From assembly GCF_030272615.1 (NCBI RefSeq), contig NC_081408.1, forward strand, positions 310,226,383 through 310,290,382: 64,000 nt of DNA. Reading direction: 5' to 3'. The DNA is from Cryptomeria japonica. Its lineage: Eukaryota > Streptophyta > Pinopsida > Cupressales > Cupressaceae. Position numbers and translations under genes: made by a program. A model generated the notes under the pieces. It worked only from the letters and a program-made list of their open reading frames with translations, ran no database searches and was not told where the DNA came from. Position 1 is the stretch's first letter; the number at the start of each line of letters is the position of its first letter. Below, one piece after another: positions 31,941 to 43,277 of the stretch.

Positions 31941-32410
31941 AAACATGTTTAATTGCAATTGGTGTATTAATCAATGTAACCTTTCATGTTTCAACTTTAG
32001 AGCATGTTGATCATGATCAGACTAGACAAGATTAGGAACATGATGTGGCCCTATCAGGTAAAGAGGACCACTCTAATGTTCTTTTAAACATATTTAATTG
32101 CAATTGGTGTATTAATTAATGTAACCTTTTGTGTTTCAACTTTACAACATGCAGATCATGATCAACATGTTGAGCATGATCAAGCTATACAAGATCAGGA
32201 ACATGATGTGGCCCCATCAGGTAAAGAGGACCACTCTAATGTTCTTTTAAACATATTTAATTTCAATTGGTTTATTAATTAATTTAACCTTTCATGTTTC
32301 AACTCTTGAGGATTTAGAGGGTGTTCAACATGTTGAGCATGAGGCTATAAGACAAGATCAAAAACATGATGTGGTCCCATCAGGTAAAGAGTGCCACTCT
32401 AATATTCTAT
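31941..32410 (+). repeat. Three tandem intron-plus-exon units (145-163 bp)
   Basis: Units at 31941-32085, 32086-32248 and about 32249-32410. Each has an AT-rich intron-like part (TTTAATTGCAATTGGTGTAT, then TTTCAACTT), an AG acceptor, a short exon and the donor CAG|GTAAAGA. Exons are 32001-32057 (57 nt), 32155-32220 (66 nt) and about 32318-32383 (66 nt), all divisible by three. The middle one encodes HDQHVEHDQAIQDQEHDVAP, a His/Asp/Gln/Glu-rich peptide; the others carry one or more damaging changes. The pattern is exon amplification in a former gene. Confidence 0.65.
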
Positions 32411-33244
32411 TAATTAATGAAATACTTTTAACAATAATAATTAAACATACCAATTTAACATTTCTTTGTTATTGTAGCAGACCCCCCTTGCAATAGCCTC
32501 CATGTTGTGAGTACATGACTAGGCATACATTAAGATCACGAGCATAGGGTAGAACAACTAAAGGGAGGAATGATGATTTAGAAAATGACACTCCACTTCT
32601 TCTTTATTTAGATGCAAAAAAGAAACAAAAATAATAGTGATTGTAATCATATTTTTGACAATCATATTTTTGATAATATGTTTACTTCTATAACTTCAAA
32701 CATGACTATGTTTCTATGTGATCTTTCATTTAGTGTATACATAGAACAGCCAATTAATCTTTGTCATTCCTCTTTATATCACCGTTTAAACAATGACTCT
32801 TTCTATGGAAGCAAGAATGATTGAGTTAATTGCTTTCCAATTCTATTTTCTCCTTTTTCCTCTCTATAGAGTATGTACTCAGTGACTAGAAAATTAATGA
32901 TGTGTCCAATTGACCAATAAATGTATAAATTATCCAACCTTGTTCCCAATTTGATCACAAGTATAAAATCTATTCAAATCGGTTCTCTTCGGTCTCAGAT
33001 GGTACATTTTAGCTCCCAAAAGTTCAACTGTCAACTCCCTTGGTTGTTGAATAGTCATGGTACACTTAGCACACTGATCCAATCACATCTGTACATGTCA
33101 GTAGTCCAAATAGGTCAACAATTTCTTAAATGCCCATCTCAAATTGTATCAGAATAAGAATCCCGAAAGTCAATCTCCACGGTGACAAACTTCATTGGCA
33201 TAGGTTACCCCGGACAGATCCTCCAAGCCAAATGACCTCTCATC
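32411..33244. other. Noncoding stretch, nothing recognised
   Basis: About 830 bp with short ORFs only. One intron-like acceptor (TTGTTATTGTAGCAG near 32470) continues the style of the preceding tandem units. No element boundaries recognised. Confidence 0.4.
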
Positions 33245-33434
33245 AAAATAATCAACACTACTGGCATAACAAAAACCTCAACAATATGGAGGACACTAGG
33301 GTTTATAGTTACTGTAATATTGAATAATTTGGGAATGCCAAAATAATCAACACTATTGGCATAACAAAAACCTCAACAATATGGAGGACACTAGGGTTTA
33401 TAGTTACTATAATATTGAATAATTTGGGAATGCC
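33245..33434. repeat. 95-bp tandem duplication
   Basis: 33245-33339 and 33340-33434 are nearly identical (AAAATAATCAACACTA...GGGAATGCC), differing at about two positions (ACTACTGG/ACTATTGG and ACTGTAAT/ACTATAAT). This is a recent local duplication just left of the unknown frame at 33438. Confidence 0.85.
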
Positions 33435-33437
33435 AAA

Positions 33438-34698
33438 ATGTTGAAACTTTACACATATCATATGATTGACGAGATGGGAAACTTAAAATGAGAATTCAAA
33501 ACACTTGAGGAAAAGGGTTTCACACAATTTGTGAATTTTCCAACTTTTGATGAACCTGAGTGGGTCCAATATATCTTGAGCAGAATGCATGGCAAGTTCA
33601 TGTGACTTGACAAACCACACAAGATCACCAAGACAACAAACAAGGAAGTGACCTATCCAAATTCAACTGGTGAGGTACCTGGTCTAAGAAATGTGAAAAA
33701 CCAGACAGTAATGGAGGTAACTGGTTCCCAGTTTGACAAGAGAGAAATGACCATTAGTGACATAATTGAATATGATGTTATATTTGCATCGATGGTGACA
33801 AGATACAAGTATATCAATCCATCTAGGATAATTTGGTATCCAGTATGACCATCTATGTTTCCAACCAAAACTTGAAGGAAGAAAAGATGTACAACCTATG
33901 TGAGGTGCTTTGGAGTGAGCTTTTGAGCAATATGAAGAAAATAAAGCAAGATAAGAAGTATGTGTTTAAATTCAACACATTGATTATCTATCTATACTTC
34001 TACTTTATGAATGAGATTCTAGAAGTAGGAAAGGTTCAATGGGGCTATGACAAGCCAATGGATGTGTAGATCAAAGAGACACTTCAAGGAATAGGAGATT
34101 TACAAGCACAAAAAGGCATACTTTTGGGATACTTCAAGACCTTGCAAAGCAACGAAATAATTCCTAGAGTGATAGTTGAGAAGTATCAAGATACTATCTT
34201 CTCTATAGTAGACACTGACTAATGCCTTATGGAAGCCATTGAGCCAAGGGCTTCATGGATCATGCCCATAGGGTATAAGGTCAAAGAACATGTACCTGAG
34301 GCACATACTCAACACCTATAAATAAAATGGGTGGACAAGTCTGAGGAGAGGCTTGACACATATAAGGAAAAGATATCGAGCCTACATTCTCACATCAAGA
34401 AACCTAAGATACAAAAGAAGGTAAGGAAGGATGTGGAGCAGATAGTGGAGAGCATGGGGATCACTAAGGATGTAGTCCAAAGATCCAAAGAGAAGAACAT
34501 CTTGAAGGAGGAAAATATATGGTCAAGCCCAAGGAAGCCAAATCAAAAACCCCTTAACCCAAGCCAAGGAAGACAAGGAGTTCTGCACCCTCCTCCAATG
34601 CTTAGAAACCACCCAATTCACCTAAGCCAAAAGCCTAGCCATCCAGTAGAGTAGTGAAGAGGAAGAAAGAGGAACCACCAAGTTCATTTGGTAGCCCC
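33438..34698 (+). pseudogene. Unrecognised protein gene, decayed and interrupted by copia-3
   Basis: Opens with ATG 33438 (MLKLYTYHMIDEMGN) and reads through GFTQFVNFPTFDEPEWVQYI, then VTYPNSTGEVPGLRNVKNQT, SDIIEYDVIFASMVTRYKYI and, after a frameshift near 33840, MYNLCEVLWSELLSNMKKIK, FKFNTLIIYLYFYFMNEI, AIEPRASWIMPIGYKV and a basic, Pro/Lys-rich tail (KPKIQKKVRKDVEQIV...). About five nonsense codons and two frameshifts are present. I do not recognise the family. It ends at the GCCCC target copy of copia-3, and the tail resumes at 42040 (APTKVDESKSVEVVKEVKKK). Confidence 0.55.
34694..34698. repeat. copia-3 target site duplication, left copy (GCCCC)
   Basis: Identical to 42040-42044. Confidence 0.9.
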
Positions 34699-36110
34699 TG
34701 TTGGCATTTGCATAAAGATTGCATTAATGATATGTTATGTTGTCATTGATGTCAATTGAATCAGTAATGATATTGCTGATATTATTGTTATTATTGATAT
34801 TGTCTTGTAATGGGTAGGAAGAACTTTGTGAAGGATATTGTAAATCGGTATGTAAGTTTGTGAGTTGAACCGGTAATCAGAGTAAAAGGTTAAACCCTTT
34901 CTATGTTATGTAACCGGTAAACCCTACTAGTTATTTTTGTTAAAACCTAACCGATTAAGGTTGTTGAATTATTTATATTGGTTTATAATCTAATGTTGAG
35001 CGGTAATGATGGTGACACATAAGGTCATTGTATGAAGACAAGATTAATTGTTTTGGTGTGTTTGATTGTTTGTCTAGGGAATGAGCAAAGTGTATTGCAT
35101 CTAATGCAAAGCACATGATGAGTTACTAAGCTTCATGAAGCGGTAATCAAGGAGCGGTTAAGGTTTTCTTGATTGATGTGTAGAGATTGCTATGAAATCC
35201 AATGGTCATGCTTGTACTGACTTGTTTGTAATCTTGATGAGAGGATTATATTTTTCTTTGGATACCGACCTAATTGATTTGTATTTAAGGTTGATGAAGT
35301 TGTTTTGTTAAGTGTTGGCAGAAATCAGTTGAGTGTGTGGTTGCTAAACCGGAGAATGAGTCTGCAATTTGAGTAAAGGCAGATAGAAGCTTAAATAGAT
35401 CTAATCAAGCAAGTGTAGTGCTATTTAGATAGATCAAGAAACTCTTGTTATTTTCTAACAATTACATCAGAATTGAAATACCCTAATCTGATAAGCTCTA
35501 ACAAGCTTGGTTACCTATTAAATCCTGTAACAAGGTGGTCCATTAGATTGGATTTTCAAATCCTCTACTGAGGTTACTCTTTATTTCTTCTAACAAGGCA
35601 TTTGTAGCCAATCCCTTAATCAGGTGATTCCTAACAGGACTAGTTCTTAATAGGAATTTTGTAAAAGCTTTAACAGGCTTGGCTCCTAATAGGGAAAACT
35701 TCAGAAGAGTTCAGATATTACCTTGTGAATCCCATCTCACCATGGTTTTACCTATTTGGGTTTTCCACATATAAATACATGTGTCATGTGGTGAATGTTT
35801 TTGTGGTTATGATCTTATGGTTGATTTGATTATTCTGATAAGGCATGATAACCGAAAGCATTGAGAAATGAAGCATTGACATATGATAAAGCATTTGGAT
35901 GTTTACAAGTTAAATGTTGTTTACCATTAAGTTGTTGTAACAGTCATCTAATATTTTTATGAGTATTGATATTGACAATGGTATTTCATTGATAAGTTTA
36001 CTTTGTATGTTTGAGTTTGAGTTTGGGAAGTTTGTATCAATTTTTTTTATTACTCATTCACCCCCCCTCTCAGTAATCTACTAGATACTTATTCTTTCAT
36101 CATACCATCA
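34699..36110 (+). repeat. copia-3 5' LTR
   Basis: 1,412 bp, TGTTGGCATTTGC...CATACCATCA. It contains the U5 block ATGGTTTTACCTATTTGGG near 35741 and a 7-C tract at 36061. Confidence 0.95.
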
Positions 36111-36112
36111 AT

Positions 36113-36124
36113 TGGTATCAAAGC
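36113..36124 (+). other. copia-3 primer binding site
   Basis: TGGTATCAAAGC two bases after the LTR: one mismatch from the tRNA-iMet type TGGTATCAGAGC. Confidence 0.88.
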
Positions 36125-36180
36125 ATCTCGGGTCCTCTAAGGTCTAAGCCTAACAGCTTGAGGAAAAGATCTGCTAGATC

Positions 36181-37012
36181 ATGATGAAGAAGGAAGGTTC
36201 GAAGTTCAACAGAGAAAACTGTAGAATATAGAGCAAAAAAATGCAAATTTACATCAAGAGTCTGGGAAGTCAGTATTGGGATCATGTAGATACTAAGTAT
36301 ATTGCACCTACTAGAATTCTGACTGATGATCAGAAGAAAGAACAACAAGGAAATAATCAAGCATTAAAGGCTATTATCAGTTCCCTATCTGATGCTAAAT
36401 ATGTAGATGTTCATGGTCTTGAAACTGCATATGAAGTATGGAAAAAACTTGAAGAGATTTATAGAGGTGATGAACATGTTAAGATTGCTAAAGAAGAGCA
36501 TCTAAGAGGAAAGTTTGATGACATGAGGATGTCTGAAGGTGACAATATCCAATAGTATGGTCAAAGGATAAAAGAGATAATCAACAAAATTAAGAATGTA
36601 AGAGGGAAAGTGGAAGATGCCACAATCAGTAAGGTACTAAGAACCCTACTATCGATCTAGTTGCAGCTATTCAGGAGCTGAAGTCCATTGACAAAAATAA
36701 GGTAACTCTTGACTCCATTGGAAAGCTTACTACTTTTTAATTAAATGGTTATGATGGTAGTGTACAAAAATTTGAGTATGCATTTAGAGCTTCTATCTCT
36801 AACCCATCTATGAGAAAAAGTAGAGAAACTAGTCATGGTTATGAATCTAGATCCAGCAAAGATGCTGATGATGAAGATAGTTTAGTGGAGCTTGAAGAAT
36901 TATTAGCAAAGTGATTGCCTAGAGGCACTGGTAAATACAAAGGTAAATTACCTTTAAAATGTTTTGCATGCAACAAGATTGGTCACATAGCAGCTAATTG
37001 TCCTAATGGTGA
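36181..37012 (+). pseudogene. copia-3 Gag with zinc knuckle (broken)
   Basis: Start at ATG 36181 (MMKKEGSKFNRENCRI, then TAG). It continues MQIYIKSLGSQYWDHVDTKY, YEVWKKLEEIYRGDEHVK and EEHLRGKFDDMRMSEGDNIQ, then a stop and frameshifts, then the VQKFEYAFRASISNPSMR region. The zinc knuckle CFACNKIGHIAANC (36960-37001) keeps all four ligands. Confidence 0.9.
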
Positions 37013-38420
37013 AAATGAACACAAGAGAGATAAATTCAAGAAATATAAGGGTAAAGGCAAGAGAGATTGTCTTATTGCTATTGATGATGGTGATGCTAGT
37101 GAAGATATTGTGTTTGTAGCTATTAAGGAAGAGATATCAGACCAGAAGGCATTAGTATCCAGGTTGGATAAATCTGATGATTGGATCATTGATAGTGGTT
37201 GTTCACATCATATGACCAGTGATTGGAGCAAATTTCTTTCCTTGAAAGAATTTAATGGTGGTGTTGTTAGATTTGGAAATGAATCACCTTTCATGGTTAA
37301 AGGTAAATGATTTATTTCTCTTAATGAGAAGAGCAGTGTAGATGATGTCTACTGGGTTGAAGGACTAAAGCACAATCTTTTGAGTGTGGCACAACTCAAT
37401 GACAAAGGATACCCACTGGAGTTTGAAAATGGTATGTGCAAAATCTTTGACAACAAAGGTGAATTGATTGCAATAGGGAAACAAACTAAAGGTAACCTAT
37501 TTCATCTTAATTCTAAAGTTAGCAACTATTTTATTGCTAAAATAGATGATAGATAGCTTTGGAATAGGAGATTTTGTCATATAAACTTTAATAACATTGT
37601 TAAAGTGAGTAAGTCCAAGAGAGTGAGAGGTTTGCCTCAGTTAGACAAATCGGTTAATGCTCTTTGCAAAGAATGTTAGTTAGGAAAGATGACTTCTTCA
37701 ACTTTCAAAAGAAAATCCTTTTCAGTAGAGCACTTGTTAGATTTGGTTCGTACAGATCTTTGTGGACCAATAAGAACAAAAAGCATTCAAGGTGACAAAT
37801 ATTTTATGATTCTCACTGATGATTGCTCAAGGATGATGTGGGTCACATTCTTGAAGGATAAGATAGAAGCTTTTGGTAAGTTCAAGGAATTCAAGGCCTT
37901 AGCTGAGAAAGAGACTAGAAGAAGATAAAATATCCGAGGATAGATCAAGGCAGTGAATTTACTTTTGAGGAATTCACGAGGTATTGTGAAGAGAATGGCA
38001 TCAAATGACAACTTTCTGCACCAAGGACACCACAGCAAAATGGTATCATAGAAAGGAATAACTAGTCAGTTGTTGAATCTGTTAAGGCAATGTTGATACA
38101 AGGAGGTGTAGTGAAAACCTTTTGGAGAGAATCTGTCAGCACAATTGTCTACACAATTATCTAGGTTCTAGTAAAGAGAGGTAAGGAAAAGACTCCTTAT
38201 GAATATTGGTATGGAAGATCACCTGATGTTAGCTATTTTAAGATATTTGGAAGCAAATGTTTTATTAAGAGAGGTGATTACATTAGCAAATTTGAGGCTA
38301 AGAGTGATGAAGGCATATTTCTTGGCTATTCCACCAAGAGTAAGGCCTACAAATGTTTTAACAACTAGACACAGAGAATTGTTGAGAGTGTTGATGTTTG
38401 AGTGGATGAATTTCCTAAAG
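37013..38420 (+). pseudogene. copia-3 protease and integrase (broken)
   Basis: Protease motif WIIDSGCSHHMTSD with the catalytic DSG intact (about 37180). The GAG-pre-integrase region has a TAG in LCKEC*LGKM. The integrase core has VRTDLCGPIRTKSIQGDKYF (first Asp). After a stop and frameshift near 37927 come the DQGSEF region (second Asp) and IIERNN (Glu) in other frames. The C-terminal 'GYS.KSKAYKCF' box is near 38325. Confidence 0.88.
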
Positions 38421-38589
38421 TTTCAAAAGGAACCGGTTAAGAGAAAAAGGATGAAGATCCTTGCATTTTGTTTTTGGAACCATAAACTATGAAATTTGAA
38501 ACCGACAAAGCAAATTCTGATGCACTAGTCCAACCGAAATAGATAAATTCAGAAGAAGATCATGACAACGAAGAAGTTGAACCTGAAGA

Positions 38590-39400
38590 TAATGATCATG
38601 TTATTCCTAGATATGTGAGATTAAATCACAATCCTGAGCAAATTATTGGAGATAAGGATGCTAGAGTGCTAACTAGAAGAAGAATCAAAGAGAATTCTTG
38701 CATGATCTCCACTATTGAACCAAGAACTACTAAGGAGGCATTTGGTGATGATCATTGGGTTAAAGCTATGGAGGAGGAATTGGATAAAATTGAGAAAAAC
38801 AACACTTGGACCCTAGTACCTCGATCGGTAAATAAGAATGTTATAGGTACTAAATGGGTATATAGGAACAAGTTGAATGAAGATGGTGTTGTAGTTTACA
38901 AAAAGGCAAGATTAGTCTACAAGGGTTATGCACAAGAAGAAGGAGAAGATTATGGTGAAACTTTTGCATCAGTAGAAATACTAGAAGGTTTCAAAAATTT
39001 ACTTGCATTTGCAGCCCATAAGAAGTTCAAAGTATATCAGATGGATGTTAAGTCTGCATTTTTGAATGAGATATTGGAAGAAGAGGTATAAATAGAGGAA
39101 GAGGTATACATAGAGAAACCAGATGGTCATGCTTTGACTAATGAGAAAGACATGGTATGCAGATTGCATGAGGCTTTATATGGATTAAAGAAGGCACCGA
39201 GAGCATGGTATGAAAATCTTCATACACATCTGATGAAGATAGGATTCCTGAGAACCAGTGATGATAGTAACATATATCTCAAGTCTGAAGGAGATGAAAT
39301 ACTAGTCAATGAAGTATTTTTGATGATGTTATATTTGGATGTAATGATGTCATGAGAAACAGTTTTGTAGATGAAATGAAAAATGAGTTTGAAATGTCTT
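38590..39400 (+). pseudogene. copia-3 reverse transcriptase (broken)
   Basis: HWVKAMEEELDKIEKNNTW, GTKWVYRNKLNEDGVVVYKK, YGETFASVE, YQMDVKSAFLNEILEEEV, then a TAA inside an 18-bp tandem microduplication (GAAGAAGAGGTATAAATA / GAGGAAGAGGTATACATA, about 39078-39113). It continues CRLHEALYGLKKAPRAWYEN. The catalytic box is disrupted by a one-base frameshift (EVF, then DDVIFG in another frame, near 39320). Confidence 0.92.
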
Positions 39401-40268
39401 TAGTAAGGGAAATAAATTTTTCCATAGGCTTGCAGATACAACAAATGAATAATGGTATTTTTATTACATAGTCTAAGTATGTGAAAGAGGTTTTGAAGAC
39501 ATTTGGAATGAGTGACTGTAAACCAGGTGGGATACCAATGGTTATAGGTTGTAAGTTGTCCAAGGAAGATGAATCTAAATCTATTGATGAGAAGGAATAT
39601 AGGTCAATGATTGGTAAATTGCACTATGTTGTTCACAATAGACTAGACATAGCCCATGCAGCTGACATAGTTGCTAGATTCTAGAGGCATCCTAAGGAGA
39701 CACACCTAATAGCAACCAAGAGAATCTTTAGATACCTAAAAGGTACTGTTTACTATGAATTATGGTATCCATATGGAGGAAACTTTGATTTGAAGGCATA
39801 CATAGATATTGATTGGGTAGGAAATGTTGACAACCAGAAAAGCACAACCAGTGGAGCATTTTTTCTTGGAGGAAGGCTTGTTTCATGGAGTAGTAAAAAG
39901 TAGAGTTGTACTTCACAATCTACTACTGAAGTTGAGTATGTTGTAGCCTATATTAATTGCACACAGGTTATTTGAATGAGGCACATTTTGGAAGGTTTTA
40001 AGATGAAGATTTCAGAACCTATAAAGATTTTATGTGATAACACAAGTGCTATAAATATTTCCAAGAATCTTGTTTTGCATGCATGAACCAAGAACATTGA
40101 ATTGAAGTATCATTTCTTGAGGGAAAAAATTTAGAGCAAATATGTTATCTTAGAGCATATTTCTACCAAGGAGAAACTTGCAGATATTTTTACCAAACCT
40201 CTACCTAAGACTACTTTTGAGTATCTTAGAAGTAAATTAGGGGTTGTCCCTCTTCAAGAAGTTAGTTG
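39401..40268 (+). pseudogene. copia-3 RNase H domain (broken)
   Basis: YVKEVLKTFGMSDCKPGG, SMIGKLHYVVHNRLDIAHA, KRIFRYLKGTVYYELWYPYG, IDWVGNVDNQKSTTSGAFFL and SWSSKK, then several TAG/TGA codons, and ADIFTKPLPKTTFEYLRSKL, ending at TGA 40268. About five nonsense codons interrupt one frame. Confidence 0.9.
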
Positions 40269-40589
40269 AACATGATGTTGACTGCATCAGTCCCTGAATC
40301 CTTTGTAGAATTTTACAAGGGTTGGTGTAGAAGTGGATGTGTTCCACATAGGGAGCATCAAGTTGCAGTATGTTGTTAATGCACAGTCAAAATTTGACAT
40401 TATATGTTTTACTTTCAATTTGGCATTGTTGTCAAAGGGGGAGAAGAATTATGTGATTATGGGAAGGAAAACTAGTGACAGACTGAAGATAGAGAGAGTA
40501 TGTGAATACTTGGTAATGTAAACCATGATTCCTATTCACAATCACAACATCAAAGCAATAGTGTTTATATTTGTATTTCCATCAATGCC
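40269..40589 (+). other. copia-3 3' noncoding region
   Basis: About 320 bp between RNase H and the PPT. It holds the upstream PPT-like copy near 40433 and no convincing ORF. Confidence 0.7.
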
Positions 40590-40601
40590 AAAGGGGGAGA
40601 T
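40590..40601 (+). other. copia-3 polypurine tract
   Basis: AAAGGGGGAGAT directly before the 3' LTR. A second copy of the motif (GTCAAAGGGGGAGAAG) lies about 160 bp upstream, near 40433. Confidence 0.88.
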
Positions 40602-42039
40602 TGTTGGCATTTGCATGAAGATTTCATTAATGATATGTTATGTTGTCATTGATGTCAATTGAATCGGTAATGATATTGCTGATATTGTTGTTATTGTTGA
40701 TACCGTCTTGTAACCTGTAGGAATAAATTTGTGAAGGATATTGTAAACCAGTAAGTAAGTTTGTGAGTTGAACCAGTAATCAGAGTTAAAGGTTAAACCC
40801 TTCTATGCTATGTAACTGGTAAACCCTACTAGTTGTTTTTGTTAAACCCTAACCGATTAAGGTTGTTGAATTGGTTATGTTGGTTTATGATCTGATGTTG
40901 AGCGGTAATGATGGTGACACATAAGGCCATTGTATGAAGAAACGGTCAATTGTTTTGGTGTGCTTTATTGTTTGTCTAGGGAATGAGCAAATTGTATTGC
41001 ATCTAATGCAAAATGCGTGATGAGTTATTGATCTCGATGAAGTGGTAATCAAGGAGTGGTTGAGGTTTTCTTGACTGATGTGTAGATATTGCTATGAAAT
41101 CCAACGATCATGCTTGTACCAACTTGTTTGTAATCTTGATGAGAGGATTAGATTTTTGTTGTGTTACAGACCTAAATGATTTTTATTTAAGGTCGATGAA
41201 GTTATTTTGTTAAGTGTTGGCAAGAGTTGGTAGAAATTAATTGAGTGTGTGGTTGCCGAACCAAAGAATGAGTCTGTAGTTTGAGTAAAGGCAGATAGAA
41301 GCTTAAATGGATTTGATCAAGCAAGTGTAGTGCTATTCAGATAGATCAAGAAACTCCTATTGTTTTCTAACAATTATAGCAGAATTGAAATCCCCTAACT
41401 GGGTAAGCTCTAACAAGCTTGGTTACTTATTAAATCCTCTAACAAGATGGTCCATTAGATTGTATTTTCAAATCCTCTACAGAGGTTACTCCTTACAGGG
41501 TATTTTCTTCGAACAAGGCATTTGTAGTCAATCCCTTAACCGAGTGATTCCTAACAGGATCGGTTCTCAACAAGAATTTTTTAAAAGCTTTAACAGGCTT
41601 GGCTCCTAACAAGGTGAACTTTAGAAGAGTTCAGATATTATTTTGTGAGTCCCATCTCACTGTGGTTTTTACCTATTTGGGTTTTCCACATATAAGTACT
41701 TGTGTCATGTGGTGAATGTTTTTGTGTTTATGATCTTATGGTTGATTTGATTATTTTGATAAGGCATGACAACCGAAAGCATTGAGAAATGAAGCATTGG
41801 CATAAGATAAAGCATTTGGATGTTTACATGTTGTTTACGGTTAAGTTGTTGTAATAATCAACCAATATTATTATAAGTATTGATCTTGACAGTGGTATTT
41901 TATTGATAAGTTTACTTTGTATATTTGAGTTTGAGTTTGGAAAGTTTGTATTAGTTTTTCTATTTACTGATTTACCCCCCCCCCCCCCCCCCCCCCTCTG
42001 AGAAATCTATTAGATACTTATTCTTTCATCATACCATCA
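40602..42039 (+). repeat. copia-3 3' LTR
   Basis: 1,438 bp, same ends as the 5' copy and collinear with it, with many scattered substitutions, so the insertion is old. The C-tract has 22 C (41975-41996) against 7 in the 5' copy, which accounts for much of the length difference. Confidence 0.95.
41975..41996. repeat. Run of 22 C in the copia-3 3' LTR
   Basis: Homopolymer near the U5 end at a position where all copia LTRs here have a C/G tract. The partner LTR has 7 C. This could be true slippage or an assembly artefact. Confidence 0.9.
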
Positions 42040-42044
42040 GCCCC
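42040..42044. repeat. copia-3 target site duplication, right copy (GCCCC)
   Basis: Identical to 34694-34698. Confidence 0.9.
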
Positions 42045-42120
42045 TACAAAAGTAGATGAAAGTAAATCTGTTGAAGTGGTAAAAGAAGTGAAGAAAAAAA
42101 ATTTAGGAATCAAAGAACAC
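42040..42120 (+). pseudogene. Continuation of the unknown gene beyond copia-3
   Basis: The 81 bp between copia-3 and the copia-4 LTR read APTKVDESKSVEVVKEVKKK in one frame: charged, Lys/Glu/Val-rich, like the tail of the frame that ends at 34698. It is cut at 42120 by the copia-4 LTR. Confidence 0.45.
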
Positions 42121-43277
42121 TGAGAAGGGGGTGAATTAGTGTTTCGATATTTGCAAATTTATTAATCTGATTCTTTATCCATTAGCTACAAATAACATAA
42201 ACTATAATACTAAAACACAAAGAAAATAACCACACAATCATAACACCAAAATATTTACGTGGAAACCCAAAAAGGGGAAAACCATGATGGGATTGAGTAC
42301 CCACAATATTATTACACTATGGCCAGTAGTAAAACAATATTACAAATGTTGGAATGCACTTTCTTTCATGCACACAACCTAGAGTTCACTACTCAATTAT
42401 AAAATAGGGTTGCAACCCTGAAGGAAGGCTCACTACTTTATGGTCTATTTCAAAATGATTACAATGATAAGTGAACTAAAGAATAGAATCTAACTATGCC
42501 AAAATAAAGTTTCAGTTAGGCTTTGACTGATCCGTTGTCACTATTTTGAGAAACTACTATGTTCTGCTCTACTACCCTATACCAGAATATTAAAAACATA
42601 AGATGCACATGTTAAATTGTTCTCAATCGCTTCCCAACACTATCTCTCATACAAAACATCACTAAAAATTATCATCCAAGTAGATCTTATATATCCACAC
42701 CACAAAAAAGATCTCCAACTAGTCGGCTACTCAAAACTGCAAAATATTAAATATGTAGGCTCAAGTCGGCTCAATCCTTCTACAAATTCTTATATCAGAC
42801 CTAAAACATGTAATCACAAGCTTTCCATAGGCTAGCCCAATCACCTCAAACTCATCAACATCCACTAGAATCACCTCAACAATATGGACTGCATGCTACA
42901 CCATCAAGCATAATGATAGCTATGTTCTTCTTGCAATACTAGATACCAGACCAAGAAACTTGCACTAGAATCGACATTGGAGGCGGAAATTACCTAGTAA
43001 GATACCTCACACATCAAATAACTTATACCATTAAACATAATAAAAAATGCATCACCATAAATGAATAATGCTTACCAGATTCATACATTGTATGCTACCA
43101 ACCGAACTCATGGTCATGTATAACCAAACTTTCTTAAGACTTCTGGTAATCCAAATCTCCATATACTGAAAAGGATTTCTAGACTGAGTTTCTATCAATG
43201 ACAACCCCTAACAAATGTCCATGCATCTAACATCATCAATCTCCACCCGAACATCACTTGAACAGTGTCTTTTGCCA
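42121..43277 (-). repeat. copia-4 3' LTR
   Basis: About 1.16 kb. The left end reads TGAGAAGGGGGTGAATTAG, the usual U5 end block. The block GTGGAAACCCAAAAAGGGG is near 42262. The right end ...TTTTGCCA abuts a PPT (CCAAAGGGGGAGT on the minus strand). The exact left boundary is uncertain by a few bases because the partner LTR is not in the window. Confidence 0.7.

Larger units (their letters stand above)
34699..42039 (+). mobile_element. copia-3: full-ended Ty1/copia element
   Basis: 7,341 bp with two LTRs, TG...CA ends and a perfect target duplication GCCCC (34694-34698 and 42040-42044). Internal order: primer site, Gag, zinc knuckle, protease, integrase, RT, RNase H, PPT. It is the same family as copia-B by protein and LTR similarity. 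Many nonsense codons and several frameshifts make it inactive. Confidence 0.96.
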
